NCBI RefSeq assembly: GCF_007833355.1
Contig: NZ_CP020914.1
Location: 1,040,047 to 1,104,046 of the forward strand
Reading direction: 5' to 3'
Origin: Denitratisoma sp. DHT3
Lineage (GTDB): Bacteria; Pseudomonadota; Gammaproteobacteria; Burkholderiales; Rhodocyclaceae
DNA length: 64,000 nt
Both the position numbers and the translations under genes were made by a program. Of this stretch, positions 1-7,975 are shown piece by piece (within the stretch, counting starts at the first letter, position 1; each line of letters starts with the position of its first letter). The notes below the pieces were generated by a model, which did no database searches, had not been told where the DNA came from, and was given only the letters and a program-made list of their open reading frames with translations.

Positions 1-2
1 TG

Positions 3-1883
3 ACCGGCGTCAATACCGATCGCCTGGAGGAGGAGCGGCGCCGCGGCATGTCCATCGAACTGGGCTTCGCCTACCGGGAGACGGATGCCGGTCATTCCGT
101 CGGTTTCATCGACGTACCGGGGCATCGGCGCTTCATCAACGCCATGATTTCCGGCATCCGCGGCGTCGATCTCGGCATGCTGGTGGTGGACGCCAACGAC
201 GGCGTGATGCCGCAGACCCGGGAGCATGTGCAGGTCATGGAACTGCTCGGGGTTCGCGAGCGCATCGCCGTCATCACCAAGATCGACCGCGCGGCGACGG
301 CGCGGGTGGCGGCCGTGCGCGACGAGGTGTTGCGGTTGCAGCCCGGCTGCGAAGTCTTCCCGGTTTCCAACGCCACGGGGGTCGGCATCGCGGCGCTGCG
401 GGCCGGTCTCGACAGTCGGGCGGCGGCGCTTCGGACGCGTGCCGCCGGCGGATACTTCCGCCTGTCGGTGGATCGCGCCTTCGTGCTGAAAGGCGCCGGG
501 CTGATCGTGACGGGGACCGCCACCGCCGGGCGCGTGGCGGTCGGCGACACCTTGCGGCTGCTGACGGCCAAATCCCCGATGGCCGGCACCAAGGTGCGGG
601 TGCGCGGCATCCATGCCCAGGACCGGCCGTCGCCGACGGGCTGCGCCGGGCAGCGTTGCGCGCTGAACCTGGTCGGCGACGTCGCCCGCGAGGACATCCA
701 GCGCGGCGACGTGCTGTCCGATCCCCGCTGCGTGGCGCCCGGCCTGCGCTTCGACGCGCGCCTGCGCTTGCTGGCCGATGCGCCCTTTGCCCTGAAGCAT
801 CTGCAGCCGGTGAAGCTCCATCTCGGCGCCAGGCGCTTGCAGGCGCGGGCGTATTTCCTCGATGACACGGTGGCGGGGCACGGCGGCGCTGTCGAAGGCG
901 ACACCCGCCTGGTGCAGTTCATCCTCAAGGAACCGCTGCAGGTCTGCTGGGGCGACCGCTTCCTGATCCAGGACGACAGCGAAAGCGCGATCCTCGGCGG
1001 CGGCACGGTGCTGGCCCCCAACGCGCCGCAATGGCGCAAGCGCCAGGACTCGCGCCTGCGCTACCTGCGGGCCATGACCCTGGATGATCCGGCCGCGATC
1101 CTGCGCCGGCTGCTGGTCGAGGAGCGGCAGGTCGTCGATTTCCGCGACTTCGCGCTGTCTTTCAATCTGCAAGCGGCGGAGGCCGAGGCATTGCTGGGAA
1201 GCCCTGGCCTGGCGGGCATCGTCCGTGTGCAGGCGGACACCGGCGACTGGCTGCTGGAAACACGCCGCTGGGACACCCTTCGGGAAGCGTTGCAGCGGGC
1301 GGTCGAGGCGTGGCATTCGAGCCGGCCGATGGAGACCGGCATCCCGCAGGAAACCCTGCTGCTGCGGAGGGACGCTTCCGTTCCCGCGCCGTTGCTGGCC
1401 GCCGTGCTGGATGGCCTGATCCGGGAAAAGCGTCTGCTGCGGACGGGCGGGCTGATCAAGTGCGCGACGCACCGGCCCGCGGTTTCGCCCCTGATCCAGG
1501 ATGCCTGGCAGCGCCTGCGGGCCTTCCTGGCCCAGGGCGGCTTCCGGATTCCGCTGTTGTCCGAGATCGAGCGGGAACTCAAGCTGGGGCAGAAAGTGCA
1601 GGCGACCGTCATCGCCACCGCGCTGCAGGCGGGCAACCTGCGCCGGATCAGCCCCAAGCGGGTGGCCCTGCCGGACGTGCTGCTGGGCCTGGCCGCCGAG
1701 ATCAATCGGCTCGCCGTCCGCCAGGACAGCTTCTCGGTGATCGAGGCCAAGACCCATCTCGATCTGGGGCGCGATCTGACCATCGAGATCCTGGAGTATT
1801 TCGACAGCATTCACTTCACCCAGCGCCAGGGCAACGGCCGCCGGGTCAGGGACGCGGCATTGCCGCAAAGGATTTTGACGTGA
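3..1883 (+). CDS. selB: Selenocysteine-specific elongation factor SelB (5' partial)
   Basis: SelB is the GTPase that carries Sec-tRNA(Sec) to the ribosome at UGA codons marked by a SECIS hairpin. The reading frame is open to the left edge, so the true start and the P-loop lie outside the window. Visible are the switch I area (TDRLEEERRRGMSIELGFAY), the G3 motif DVPGH and the G4 motif TKID. Beta-barrel domains II and III follow, then a long C-terminal region of winged-helix repeats that binds SECIS in this family. About 626 residues are present; the E. coli protein is 614, so only a little is missing. selC starts 8 nt after the stop, and a selenoprotein gene lies 1.3 kb downstream, so the decoding machinery and a client are side by side. 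An internal ATG at 48 is not the start because SelB-specific residues precede it. Confidence 0.95.
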   Translation, partial: TGVNTDRLEEERRRGMSIELGFAYRETDAGHSVGFIDVPGHRRFINAMISGIRGVDLGMLVVDANDGVMPQTREHVQVMELLGVRERIAVITKIDRAATARVAAVRDEVLRLQPGCEVFPVSNATGVGIAALRAGLDSRAAALRTRAAGGYFRLSVDRAFVLKGAGLIVTGTATAGRVAVGDTLRLLTAKSPMAGTKVRVRGIHAQDRPSPTGCAGQRCALNLVGDVAREDIQRGDVLSDPRCVAPGLRFDARLRLLADAPFALKHLQPVKLHLGARRLQARAYFLDDTVAGHGGAVEGDTRLVQFILKEPLQVCWGDRFLIQDDSESAILGGGTVLAPNAPQWRKRQDSRLRYLRAMTLDDPAAILRRLLVEERQVVDFRDFALSFNLQAAEAEALLGSPGLAGIVRVQADTGDWLLETRRWDTLREALQRAVEAWHSSRPMETGIPQETLLLRRDASVPAPLLAAVLDGLIREKRLLRTGGLIKCATHRPAVSPLIQDAWQRLRAFLAQGGFRIPLLSEIERELKLGQKVQATVIATALQAGNLRRISPKRVALPDVLLGLAAEINRLAVRQDSFSVIEAKTHLDLGRDLTIEILEYFDSIHFTQRQGNGRRVRDAALPQRILT

Positions 1884-1891
1884 ACGACGCA

Positions 1892-1985
1892 GGAAGAGCG
1901 ATGTCCCCGGTGGGGCACCTGGTCTTCAAAACCAGAGAAGTGCTGGCTCAGCGCTTGGTGGGTTCGACTCCTACCTCTTCCGCCA
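1892..1985 (+). tRNA. selC: tRNA-Sec (anticodon UCA)
   Basis: The acceptor strand GGAAGAG pairs with CTCTTCC, followed by discriminator G and an encoded CCA at 1983-1985. The anticodon stem CTGGT/ACCAG holds the loop CTTCAAA with anticodon TCA at 1926-1928. A long variable arm (AAGTGCTG paired with CAGCGCTT) and the T loop TTCGACT follow. Length is 94-95 nt, typical of selenocysteine tRNA. Acceptor plus T stem total 13 bp, readable as 7+6 or 8+5, as expected for tRNA-Sec. It lies directly behind selB and is probably co-transcribed with it. Confidence 0.95.
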
Positions 1986-1988
1986 ACA

Positions 1989-2130
1989 AGGTTCGCCCCC
2001 CTTCTCCCCCCTCCGGGGGGTTCGCTGCGGTTCGCTGCGCTCGAAACTACGGGGAGCGTTGTGGCAGCAGTGTGCCGCTTGCGCCTCCGGCGCGTGCCGC
2101 TTTTCCTTGGGGCGGCCCGGCGGGAAAGCT
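1989..2130 (+). repeat. Dispersed intergenic repeat, copy 1
   Basis: This non-coding stretch between selC and the next operon matches, in inverted orientation, 42017-42157 upstream of recD. Shared blocks in order are a C-rich start (GTTCGCCCCCCTT), CTCCGGGGGGTTC, GCTGCGCTCGAA, ACGGGGAGCGTTGTGGC, GCGTGCCGCTTTTCCTTG and an AAAGCT end. The match was found by eye. No gene is visible here. Confidence 0.7.
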
Positions 2131-2166
2131 GTGGGTTAAAGGTGGTGTAGCGATGAAAGGAGATCA

Positions 2167-3186
2167 GTGGTGAGCCACGGCGTACTGGACGACATCGAGA
2201 AGTGCATGGAGAGCGGCTGGACCGACGGTCTGCCGGTGATTCCGCCCTATGGCAGCCTGGTGGATCCCATGCTGGAGGCCCTGGGCTGGCAGGCCGGCGA
2301 CGTGGTGGGGGAGATACCCGACCAGAGCATCAAGGTCCGCGCCGAGCAGGTGGCGGCCACGGCGGTGATGGCCGGCTGCAAGACCGAGTACGCGCCGGTG
2401 CTGCGGGCTCTGGCCCTGGCCATCCTGGACCCCCGGTTCAACGTCAGCGGCGTTGAAGTGACCACCGGCGGGGCCAGCGTGCTGGTCATCGTCAGCGGTC
2501 CGGTGGTGGCGGCCCTGGGCTTCGAGCATGAAGCCAACGCGTTGGGCGCCAACAGCCGGATCAACGCCACCGTGGGGCGTTTCGCCCAGATGATGCGGCT
2601 GTTCTGCGGCAAGGGCGGCGGCGTGCTGCAATCCCACGGTACCGTGGGGCATCCCGGCCGGCTGTCCTTCTGCATCGCCGAGCATCCCGAAACGGCCTGG
2701 GGGCCGTACCACACCCAGTTTGGTCTGCCCGCCGAGGTTTCCGCCGTATCGATCATGGCCAGCGAAGGACCGAACTCCTGCAACAACCACTATGCCCGGA
2801 GCGGGGCGGCGATTCTGGACACCATCGGCGACTGCATGCTGCATTATGGGCAGACCGCCTGGTACTACCGCTCTTCGGGCTATCTGGTGGTGATTGCGCC
2901 GGACCACATGGCACTGGTGAAGCCGGAGTTCACGCGGGAACAGGCGCGGCAATACCTCTACGAGAATGCCCGGCGCCAGACGGATGATCTGGTGAAGGTG
3001 GGGCGGATCGCCATTCCGCCCCTGGAGTATGCGGAGGTGGAGTTCGGCGCGATGCGCACGCCGCTGAAGACAATCGACCAGTTGACCTTCATCGAATGCG
3101 GTGCCGCCGGCGGCCGCTTCTCGGCCGTCATCCCGCGTTGGGCGGGCAGCCAGAATGTCGTCTGCAAGCAGATCGAAGGTATTTGA
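2167..3186 (+). CDS. Conserved protein of unknown function, first gene of the UGSC selenoprotein operon
   Basis: This is a soluble 339-aa protein with no signal peptide or membrane segment. I do not recognise a named domain. It is rich in glycine and has conserved-looking cysteine stretches (LFCGKGGG near residue 144 and NSCNNHY near residue 218). The start is GTG at 2167 (GTG at 2170 is possible), supported by AAAGGAGATC at 2156-2165. The gene lies 27 nt before the UGSC selenoprotein, which is followed with overlap by a KAS III-like protein, so the three probably work in one pathway or complex. It contains no in-frame UGA, so it is not itself a selenoprotein. The function is unknown. Confidence 0.85.
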   Translation: MVSHGVLDDIEKCMESGWTDGLPVIPPYGSLVDPMLEALGWQAGDVVGEIPDQSIKVRAEQVAATAVMAGCKTEYAPVLRALALAILDPRFNVSGVEVTTGGASVLVIVSGPVVAALGFEHEANALGANSRINATVGRFAQMMRLFCGKGGGVLQSHGTVGHPGRLSFCIAEHPETAWGPYHTQFGLPAEVSAVSIMASEGPNSCNNHYARSGAAILDTIGDCMLHYGQTAWYYRSSGYLVVIAPDHMALVKPEFTREQARQYLYENARRQTDDLVKVGRIAIPPLEYAEVEFGAMRTPLKTIDQLTFIECGAAGGRFSAVIPRWAGSQNVVCKQIEGI

Positions 3187-3213
3187 AATCGGGATTTTTT
3201 ACGGAGGTGATCA

Positions 3214-3801
3214 ATGAGCAAGTCCATGACGGAGAAACTGCCGGCCAAACAACTGATGAGCTGCGGCGAGGTGAGCTGCGAGGTGCTGGTGAACCCCATC
3301 CCCCGGCCCGAGTCCGATCCCATCAGGATCACCCTCAAGCCGAAGGTGCCCCGCGTCACCCTGCTTGACCACAAGAAGCCCAACTCCCTGGCGATCCTGC
3401 GCTTCACCCAGCAGATTCTGCGGCAGCGGGGCATCGAGGTGCGCGAGGAGATTCTGCAGAAGAATGACGCCGGCACGCCCATGCCGGCGGTCCTGCTGGC
3501 CTCCCTGTCCCAGGAGCCGGGGCTCGTCTTGTGCGGAGTCTCCGATTGAGGGAGTTGTTCGTCGGGCAGTTCGCTTGACGCCATTGCTTTGCAGCGGGCC
3601 GGTGTCGCCGGTTTCGCGATTCTGACTGAACCTTTCGGGGACCAGGTGAACCGGTGCATGGCCTACCAGCCGGCGGACCGGCCGCTCCCCGCCATCGTGA
3701 TCGATCATCCGACCCAGATGGTCCCGGAAGAAGTACTGCGGCAGCGGGCGAGCCAGATCGCCGACGCCGTGGAGCGTTTATTGAAGGATGAAGCGCCATG
3801 A
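3214..3801 (+). CDS. UGSC-family selenoprotein (Sec at UGA 3547-3549)
   Basis: The frame from ATG 3214 (preceded by ACGGAGGTGATCA) meets TGA at 3547-3549. It then stays open in the same frame to a second TGA at 3799-3801, giving 195 aa with selenocysteine at residue 112. The residues around the UGA read VSD-U-GSC-SSGSS, the signature of the UGSC selenoprotein family. The downstream part is a well-formed protein ending in an amphipathic helix (QIADAVERLLKDEAP), so it is not run-on sequence. A hairpin with bSECIS properties starts 10 nt after the UGA, and selB and selC lie just upstream. The family's biochemical role is unknown; a U-x-x-C pair suggests redox chemistry. The stop overlaps the next ATG. 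Standard translation would wrongly truncate it at 111 aa. Confidence 0.93.
3560..3580 (+). promoter_or_regulatory. bSECIS-like hairpin of the UGSC selenoprotein mRNA
   Basis: CGTCGGGC (3560-3567) pairs with GCTTGACG (3573-3580) over 8 bp, including two G-U pairs, closing the five-base loop AGTTC. The loop begins 18 nt after the UGA and has G as its second base. Both fit the bacterial SECIS rules known from fdhF-type elements: the loop lies about 16-37 nt downstream and a G is among its first two bases. It lies within the coding sequence, as bacterial SECIS elements do. Confidence 0.85.
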
Positions 3802-4793
3802 GTACGGAAACGACCCTGTCGATCCTCGGCACCGGCATTTACCTGCCGCCCGCACACCCTGTGTGCGAAGTGGCCGCCGCCGCGGGGGCCGATGTGAGCA
3901 ACTACCAGGGCTGGCCCAACGTCTGCCATGCCCTGGCGGACGACCACCCCGGCACCATGGGGGCCGCGGCCCTCAAGGCGGCCCTGGCGGATGCCGGGGT
4001 GGCGCCCGAGGAACTCCGGCTGGTGCTCTTCGCCGGCATCTCCCGGGACTATCTGCCGTCCTTTTCCGTGGCCACGGAAATCATGCAGGCCTGCGGCGCC
4101 CAGGGCCACTGCCTGGGACTGGACATGACCATCGGCTGCCTCGGCGCCCTGTCCGCCCTGGACATGGCCCAGGGCTGGCTGGCGCTCCACGGCGGCGGTG
4201 TGGCGGCGATCGTCACGGCGGAACGCTGGTCCTACACCGTGGATCATGGCTCCGTGGCGAGCATGGGACTCTGGGCCCACGGCGACGGCGCCAGCGCCGC
4301 CGTGGTGTCTCTGGGAACCTCTCATGCCGCCAAGGCGATCTTCCACGGCGTGGAATTCACCACCCAGAGCGACCTGAACGGCACGGTGCTGGTCAAGTAC
4401 GGCGGCACCCGCCATCCGGTGGCCCCGGCGGGGGCCAATCCCGCCGAGCGACTGTTCATGGGCACCTCCCGGGCCGATATCCGCGAACGCTATGCCTACG
4501 GTTATTCGAGCAGCCTGGAAGCCATGAAAAGGCGCTTCGGCGTTGCGCCCGACCGGGTGATCATCAACCAGACGGCCGCCCTGTTCCTGCACCTGATCGC
4601 CCAGGTGATCGGCATTCCCATCGAACGCTTTCTGCTGACCGGGCCCGAGACCGGACACGTGGGCTCGGCGGATCTGCTGATCGGCCTGGACCGGATGCTG
4701 AAGTCGGGGCCCTTCCATGAACCCTGTCTGCTGGCGAGCAGCACTCCTTACGCTTTCGGTGCGGGATTGTTGATGCCTCCGACGCCCGGATAA
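3798..4793 (+). CDS. KAS III-like (thiolase-fold) condensing enzyme homologue
   Basis: The 331-aa protein has the FabH-like layout. The candidate nucleophile is Cys114 in MTIGCLGALSA, and glycine-rich signatures (GLWAHGDGASA, ETGHVGSADLL) follow. Its ATG overlaps the selenoprotein stop (ATGA), so the two are translationally coupled. Canonical FabH uses Cys-His-Asn. Here the position of the HQAN histidine reads INQTAALF, and the position of the NTS asparagine reads GHVGSAD, so the His and Asn sites carry Asn and His. The nucleophile is kept but the decarboxylation pair is altered, which suggests acyl transfer or thioester handling rather than ordinary malonyl condensation. The substrate is unknown. 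Linkage to a selenoprotein hints at a thioester or redox reaction. Confidence 0.8.
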   Translation: MSTETTLSILGTGIYLPPAHPVCEVAAAAGADVSNYQGWPNVCHALADDHPGTMGAAALKAALADAGVAPEELRLVLFAGISRDYLPSFSVATEIMQACGAQGHCLGLDMTIGCLGALSALDMAQGWLALHGGGVAAIVTAERWSYTVDHGSVASMGLWAHGDGASAAVVSLGTSHAAKAIFHGVEFTTQSDLNGTVLVKYGGTRHPVAPAGANPAERLFMGTSRADIRERYAYGYSSSLEAMKRRFGVAPDRVIINQTAALFLHLIAQVIGIPIERFLLTGPETGHVGSADLLIGLDRMLKSGPFHEPCLLASSTPYAFGAGLLMPPTPG

Positions 4794-4871
4794 GGGCTGA
4801 CTGGAATGGCGGAGATGGCTTCACCCGGGGCGCAAAGCCGATTAACCTGCCGGGCTGGTGAAGGAGCGCCA

Positions 4872-5930
4872 ATGGCGGGGGGCGGAGTCGCGATGGTTTC
4901 GATGAGTTATGTGGCCTGGATGGCCGAGTTCATGACGTCCTGCGGGATTGCCCGGGCAGCGTTGCTGAAGGGCACCGGCCTTGAAAATCGTGATCTTTCG
5001 GAACCGGGCGGCATTTCGGATGCACAGCATATCCGCCTGCTGCGCAACGCCCGGCGACTGAGCCGCGATCCCGCCCTCGGTCTGGCCCTGGGAAGCAATC
5101 GGCCCATCTCCACCTTCGACAGCCTGGGCTTCGCCATGCTGTGTTCCGAGACCCTGCGTGAGGCCATCCTGATGGGGTGCCAATACCAGAAGGTTCCGGG
5201 CCGCTTCAGTGGCCGCCTGGTCTTTCTTTCCCTGCGCACCGAAGGCGACGAGGCCGTGCTGGAGGTCGAGGCGGCGGTGGCTCCCGACGATCTGGTGCTG
5301 TTCGCGGTGGAGGACATGCTGGGCAGCATCCTGTCCGTGACCCGCTGGGTGACCGGCCGGCCGCTGCCGCTGCGGGAAATCCGCTGCGGTTTTCCGCGTC
5401 CGGCCCATGGCGAGTCCTACCGCCAGTACTTCACCTGCCCGGTGGTGTTCGATGCGCCCCGGACGCAGGTGCGTTTCGACGCCGCCTTTCTCGGCACGCG
5501 CCTGCCCATGGCCAGCAGCAATGCGGCCCGGATTTATCGTGCTCAGTGCGAGAAGCTGATCAATGCCGATGGCGGCGGCGAAGATGAATGGGTCCGCAAC
5601 ATCCGCACCCAGATGCTGATGTTTTCCGACCGCCTGCTTTCCCCGGAGGAATGTGCCGTCAGGCTGGGCGTCAGTCCCCGCACCCTGCGCCGGCGTCTGG
5701 AGGAGCGCGGGATGTCCTACAAGGGCATCGTGGATGATGTGCGGGCCGGGCTCGCCCGGAGTTATCTTGAGTCTTCCCGGCTTTCCGTCGAGGCGATTGC
5801 CGAACAGCTGGGGTTCAGCGAACCCACCAGCTTTACCCGCGCCTTTCGACGCTGGACGGGCATGTCCCCGCGGGAGTTCCGCAAACATGAATCCCGGGAA
5901 CCCTGGCCTTCTCTTTTCGGCAATGACTGA
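4872..5930 (+). CDS. AraC-family transcriptional regulator
   Basis: A DNA-binding regulator with an N-terminal arabinose-binding-type sensor domain (PF12625-like, about residues 10-190) and a C-terminal double helix-turn-helix. In the latter, SPEECAVRLGVSPRTLRRRL is the first HTH and VEAIAEQLGFSEPTSFTRAF the second, ending in the family signature RRWTGMSPREFR. The start is set at ATG 4872 because GAAGGAG lies at 4860-4866, 5 nt before it; an upstream in-frame ATG at 4806 has no ribosome site. It follows the KAS III-like gene on the same strand and is a plausible regulator of the selenoprotein operon, its neighbours, or both. The ligand is unknown. Confidence 0.9.
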   Translation: MAGGGVAMVSMSYVAWMAEFMTSCGIARAALLKGTGLENRDLSEPGGISDAQHIRLLRNARRLSRDPALGLALGSNRPISTFDSLGFAMLCSETLREAILMGCQYQKVPGRFSGRLVFLSLRTEGDEAVLEVEAAVAPDDLVLFAVEDMLGSILSVTRWVTGRPLPLREIRCGFPRPAHGESYRQYFTCPVVFDAPRTQVRFDAAFLGTRLPMASSNAARIYRAQCEKLINADGGGEDEWVRNIRTQMLMFSDRLLSPEECAVRLGVSPRTLRRRLEERGMSYKGIVDDVRAGLARSYLESSRLSVEAIAEQLGFSEPTSFTRAFRRWTGMSPREFRKHESREPWPSLFGND

Positions 5931-5964
5931 CGTCCATTGCTCCTCGGTCAAATTTCATTGAGGT

Positions 5965-6330
5965 ATGAATGCCATGCAAAAAATTCTGATCATTGTCCAT
6001 GCTCCTCCCTATGGCAGCGAGCGTTGCCTCTCCGCACTGCGCCTGGCCACAGCATTGGCCGGCAAAGAGGAGGCACCTCCCGAGGTGCGTTTGTTTCTGA
6101 TGTCCGATGCATCGGTACTCGGTTTGCCGAATCAGGTAGACGGCACTGGCAACGGCCTGCAGGCGATGGTCGAGCAACTGGTCGGATCGGGCGTGTCGAT
6201 CAAGTTATGTCGTACTTGCGCGCTGGCGCGCGGCCTCGCCGAGTTGCCGCTGATTCCCGGCGTCGGCATCGGCACACTGCCCGAGCTTGCGGAATGGACG
6301 CTGGCCGCCGACAAAGTCATCACATTCTGA
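5965..6330 (+). CDS. DsrE-family protein
   Basis: The 121-aa protein has a DsrE/DsrF-like fold. It starts with a hydrophobic strand followed by HAPPYGSERCLSALRLA, has the strand RLFLMSDAS, and ends with the C-terminal pattern SIKLCRTCALARGL. The CRTC pair near residue 82 sits where DsrE-type proteins carry their sulfur-accepting cysteine. It lies 37 nt before yedE. In selenium-linked YedF proteins a TusA-like domain is joined to a DsrE-like domain. Here the TusA-like part (yedF) and this DsrE part are separate genes on either side of yedE, which suggests a split version of the same function. Confidence 0.85.
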   Translation: MNAMQKILIIVHAPPYGSERCLSALRLATALAGKEEAPPEVRLFLMSDASVLGLPNQVDGTGNGLQAMVEQLVGSGVSIKLCRTCALARGLAELPLIPGVGIGTLPELAEWTLAADKVITF

Positions 6331-6367
6331 TAAGGTCAATGTGGGCAATAAGGAGGATTTCCCGATC

Positions 6368-7582
6368 ATGAGCTGGCAGACGTTTAAACAGATGTACATG
6401 GTTCGTTTCTGGTCGCCGGTGCCGGCGGTGATTGCGGCTGGAGTGCTGTCTGCTTACTACTTCGGTATCACCGGAACCTTTTGGGCCGTTACCGGCGAAT
6501 TCACTCGCTGGGGCGGTCATCTGCTGCAGATGGCTGGCTACCATCCGGAATCGTGGGGCTATTTCAAGATCATCGGTCTGAACGGCACGCCGCTGGACCG
6601 GATAGATGGAGTGATGATCATCGGCATGTTTGCCGGTTGCCTGTCTGCCGCGCTCTGGGCCAACAACATCAAGTTGCGTCTGCCGCAGCATCGCATCCGC
6701 ATCCTCCAGGCAGTGACCGGCGGACTGATTGCCGGTTTTGGCGCACGCCTGGCGATGGGATGCAATCTGGCCGCTTTCTTCACCGGCATTCCCCAGTTTT
6801 CCTTGCATGCCTGGTTTTTTGCCTTGGCGACAGCCGCCGGCACTTGGTTCGGCGCGCGTTTTGTCATGCTGCCGTTGTTTCGCGTTCCGGTGACCCTGCA
6901 GAAGGTTTCTTCCGCGCTGCCACTCAGTCACGATACCGGCCGGGCCTCCAGGCGGTTTCGTCTCGGCATCCTGGTCTTTGTCGGTTTTGTCTTGTGGGCT
7001 GTCGGAAAAAGTTTTGAAGCACCGAAGCTCGGTCTGGCCGCCTTGTTTGGCCTGGCTTTCGGCCTGATCATCGAACGGGCGCAAGTGTGCTTCACTTCGG
7101 CCTTCCGTGACTTGTGGCTGACGGGACGAACGCAGATGGCCAAGGCAATCATCATCGGGATGGCCGTCAGTGCGATCGGTATTTACAGTTATGTCCAACT
7201 GGGGGTCGCGCCGAAAATACTCTGGGCCGGACCGAATGCCATCATCGGCGGTCTGTTGTTTGGTTTCGGCATCGTGTTGGCCGGAGGCTGTGAAACCGGC
7301 TGGATGTACCGCGCTGTTGAAGGGCAGGTGCATTACTGGTGGGTGGGGTTGGGGAACATCATCGGCGCGACCGTGCTTGCCGCCTGGTGGGACAGCATTG
7401 CACCAACTGTCGCCACGAACTACGAAAAAATCAATCTGCTTACCGTGTTCGGTCCGCAGGGGGGCTTGATCGTTACCTACCTGATGCTGGCATTGGCGAT
7501 GCTGGCGGTGCTGTGGTGGGAAAAACGCTTCTTTGTCGCCAAGGCCGCGGCCAGCGCTGAATTGGCTCAGGAGACCGTATGA
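6368..7582 (+). CDS. yedE: Selenium-associated membrane transporter YedE (YeeE/YedE family)
   Basis: A polytopic inner-membrane protein of 404 aa in two homologous halves. The first half carries ARLAMGCNLAAFFTG. The second carries ERAQVCFTSAFRDL and LAGGCETGWMYRA, the cysteine-containing signatures of YeeE/YedE transporters (thiosulfate or related sulfur/selenium uptake). The start is ATG 6368, with AAGGAGG at 6350-6356; an earlier in-frame codon at 6287 lies inside dsrE. The stop overlaps the yedF start by 4 nt. YedE/YedF pairs are known to co-occur with selenoprotein synthesis genes, and this one lies 5 kb from selB-selC. Import or trafficking of a reduced selenium species is the likely role; the exact substrate is not shown by the sequence. 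Confidence 0.9.
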   Translation: MSWQTFKQMYMVRFWSPVPAVIAAGVLSAYYFGITGTFWAVTGEFTRWGGHLLQMAGYHPESWGYFKIIGLNGTPLDRIDGVMIIGMFAGCLSAALWANNIKLRLPQHRIRILQAVTGGLIAGFGARLAMGCNLAAFFTGIPQFSLHAWFFALATAAGTWFGARFVMLPLFRVPVTLQKVSSALPLSHDTGRASRRFRLGILVFVGFVLWAVGKSFEAPKLGLAALFGLAFGLIIERAQVCFTSAFRDLWLTGRTQMAKAIIIGMAVSAIGIYSYVQLGVAPKILWAGPNAIIGGLLFGFGIVLAGGCETGWMYRAVEGQVHYWWVGLGNIIGATVLAAWWDSIAPTVATNYEKINLLTVFGPQGGLIVTYLMLALAMLAVLWWEKRFFVAKAAASAELAQETV

Positions 7583-7818
7583 GCGACGCGATCGCGATAC
7601 CAGACTATCGTCTGGACATGCTGGGGGAACCTTGCCCCTATCCGGCCATTGCCACCCTGGAGGTGCTGCCAACACTGAAGCCTGGCGAGATCCTGGAGGT
7701 GATTTCCGACTGCCCGCAATCAATCAACAATATTCCGCTGGATGCTCGTAATCACGGCTACGAGGTTCTCGAAATCCAGCAGGATGGACCGACCATCCGC
7801 TATTTGATTCGGCGCTGA
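7579..7818 (+). CDS. yedF: YedF, TusA-family sulfur/selenium carrier
   Basis: The 79-aa protein has the TusA/SirA fold. The CPxP motif appears as GEPCPYPAIATLE, with the sulfur- or selenium-accepting cysteine at residue 19, followed by LKPGEILEVISDCPQS. Its ATG overlaps the yedE stop (ATGA), showing translational coupling. It probably receives the chalcogen imported by YedE and passes it to a partner, perhaps the DsrE protein encoded upstream of yedE. Confidence 0.9.
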   Translation: MSDAIAIPDYRLDMLGEPCPYPAIATLEVLPTLKPGEILEVISDCPQSINNIPLDARNHGYEVLEIQQDGPTIRYLIRR

Positions 7819-7829
7819 GGTCAGTGTGC

Positions 7830-7952
7830 CCGGCCCGCAGCTACCTCGAATCGTCGCGGCTGTTGGTCGAGACCATCGCGGAACGGCTGGGGTTCAACGA
7901 GCCGACCTGCTTTTCGCGGGCCTTCCGGCGCTGGACCGGCATGTCGCCTGGC
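7830..7952 (+). pseudogene. Remnant of an AraC-family regulator (C-terminal end only)
   Basis: About 41 codons translate to the second HTH and signature of an AraC regulator (VETIAERLGFNEPTCFSRAF, then RRWTGMSPG). They match the 3' end of the intact regulator at 4872-5930. DNA similarity is moderate, so this is an old paralogue rather than a fresh duplicate. There is no N-terminal part, and the frame runs on into unrelated sequence over the next gene. Confidence 0.8.
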
Positions 7953-7975
7953 GCGACCGGCCATCCCCGCGCCGG

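Noticed and set aside
2167..3186. A second selenoprotein in the same operon
   Set aside because: No in-frame UGA within the gene, and nothing conserved-looking after its TGA stop.
3181..3213. Terminator at the T-run before the selenoprotein
   Set aside because: ATTTTTT is present but no stable hairpin precedes it, and the spacing fits an operon.
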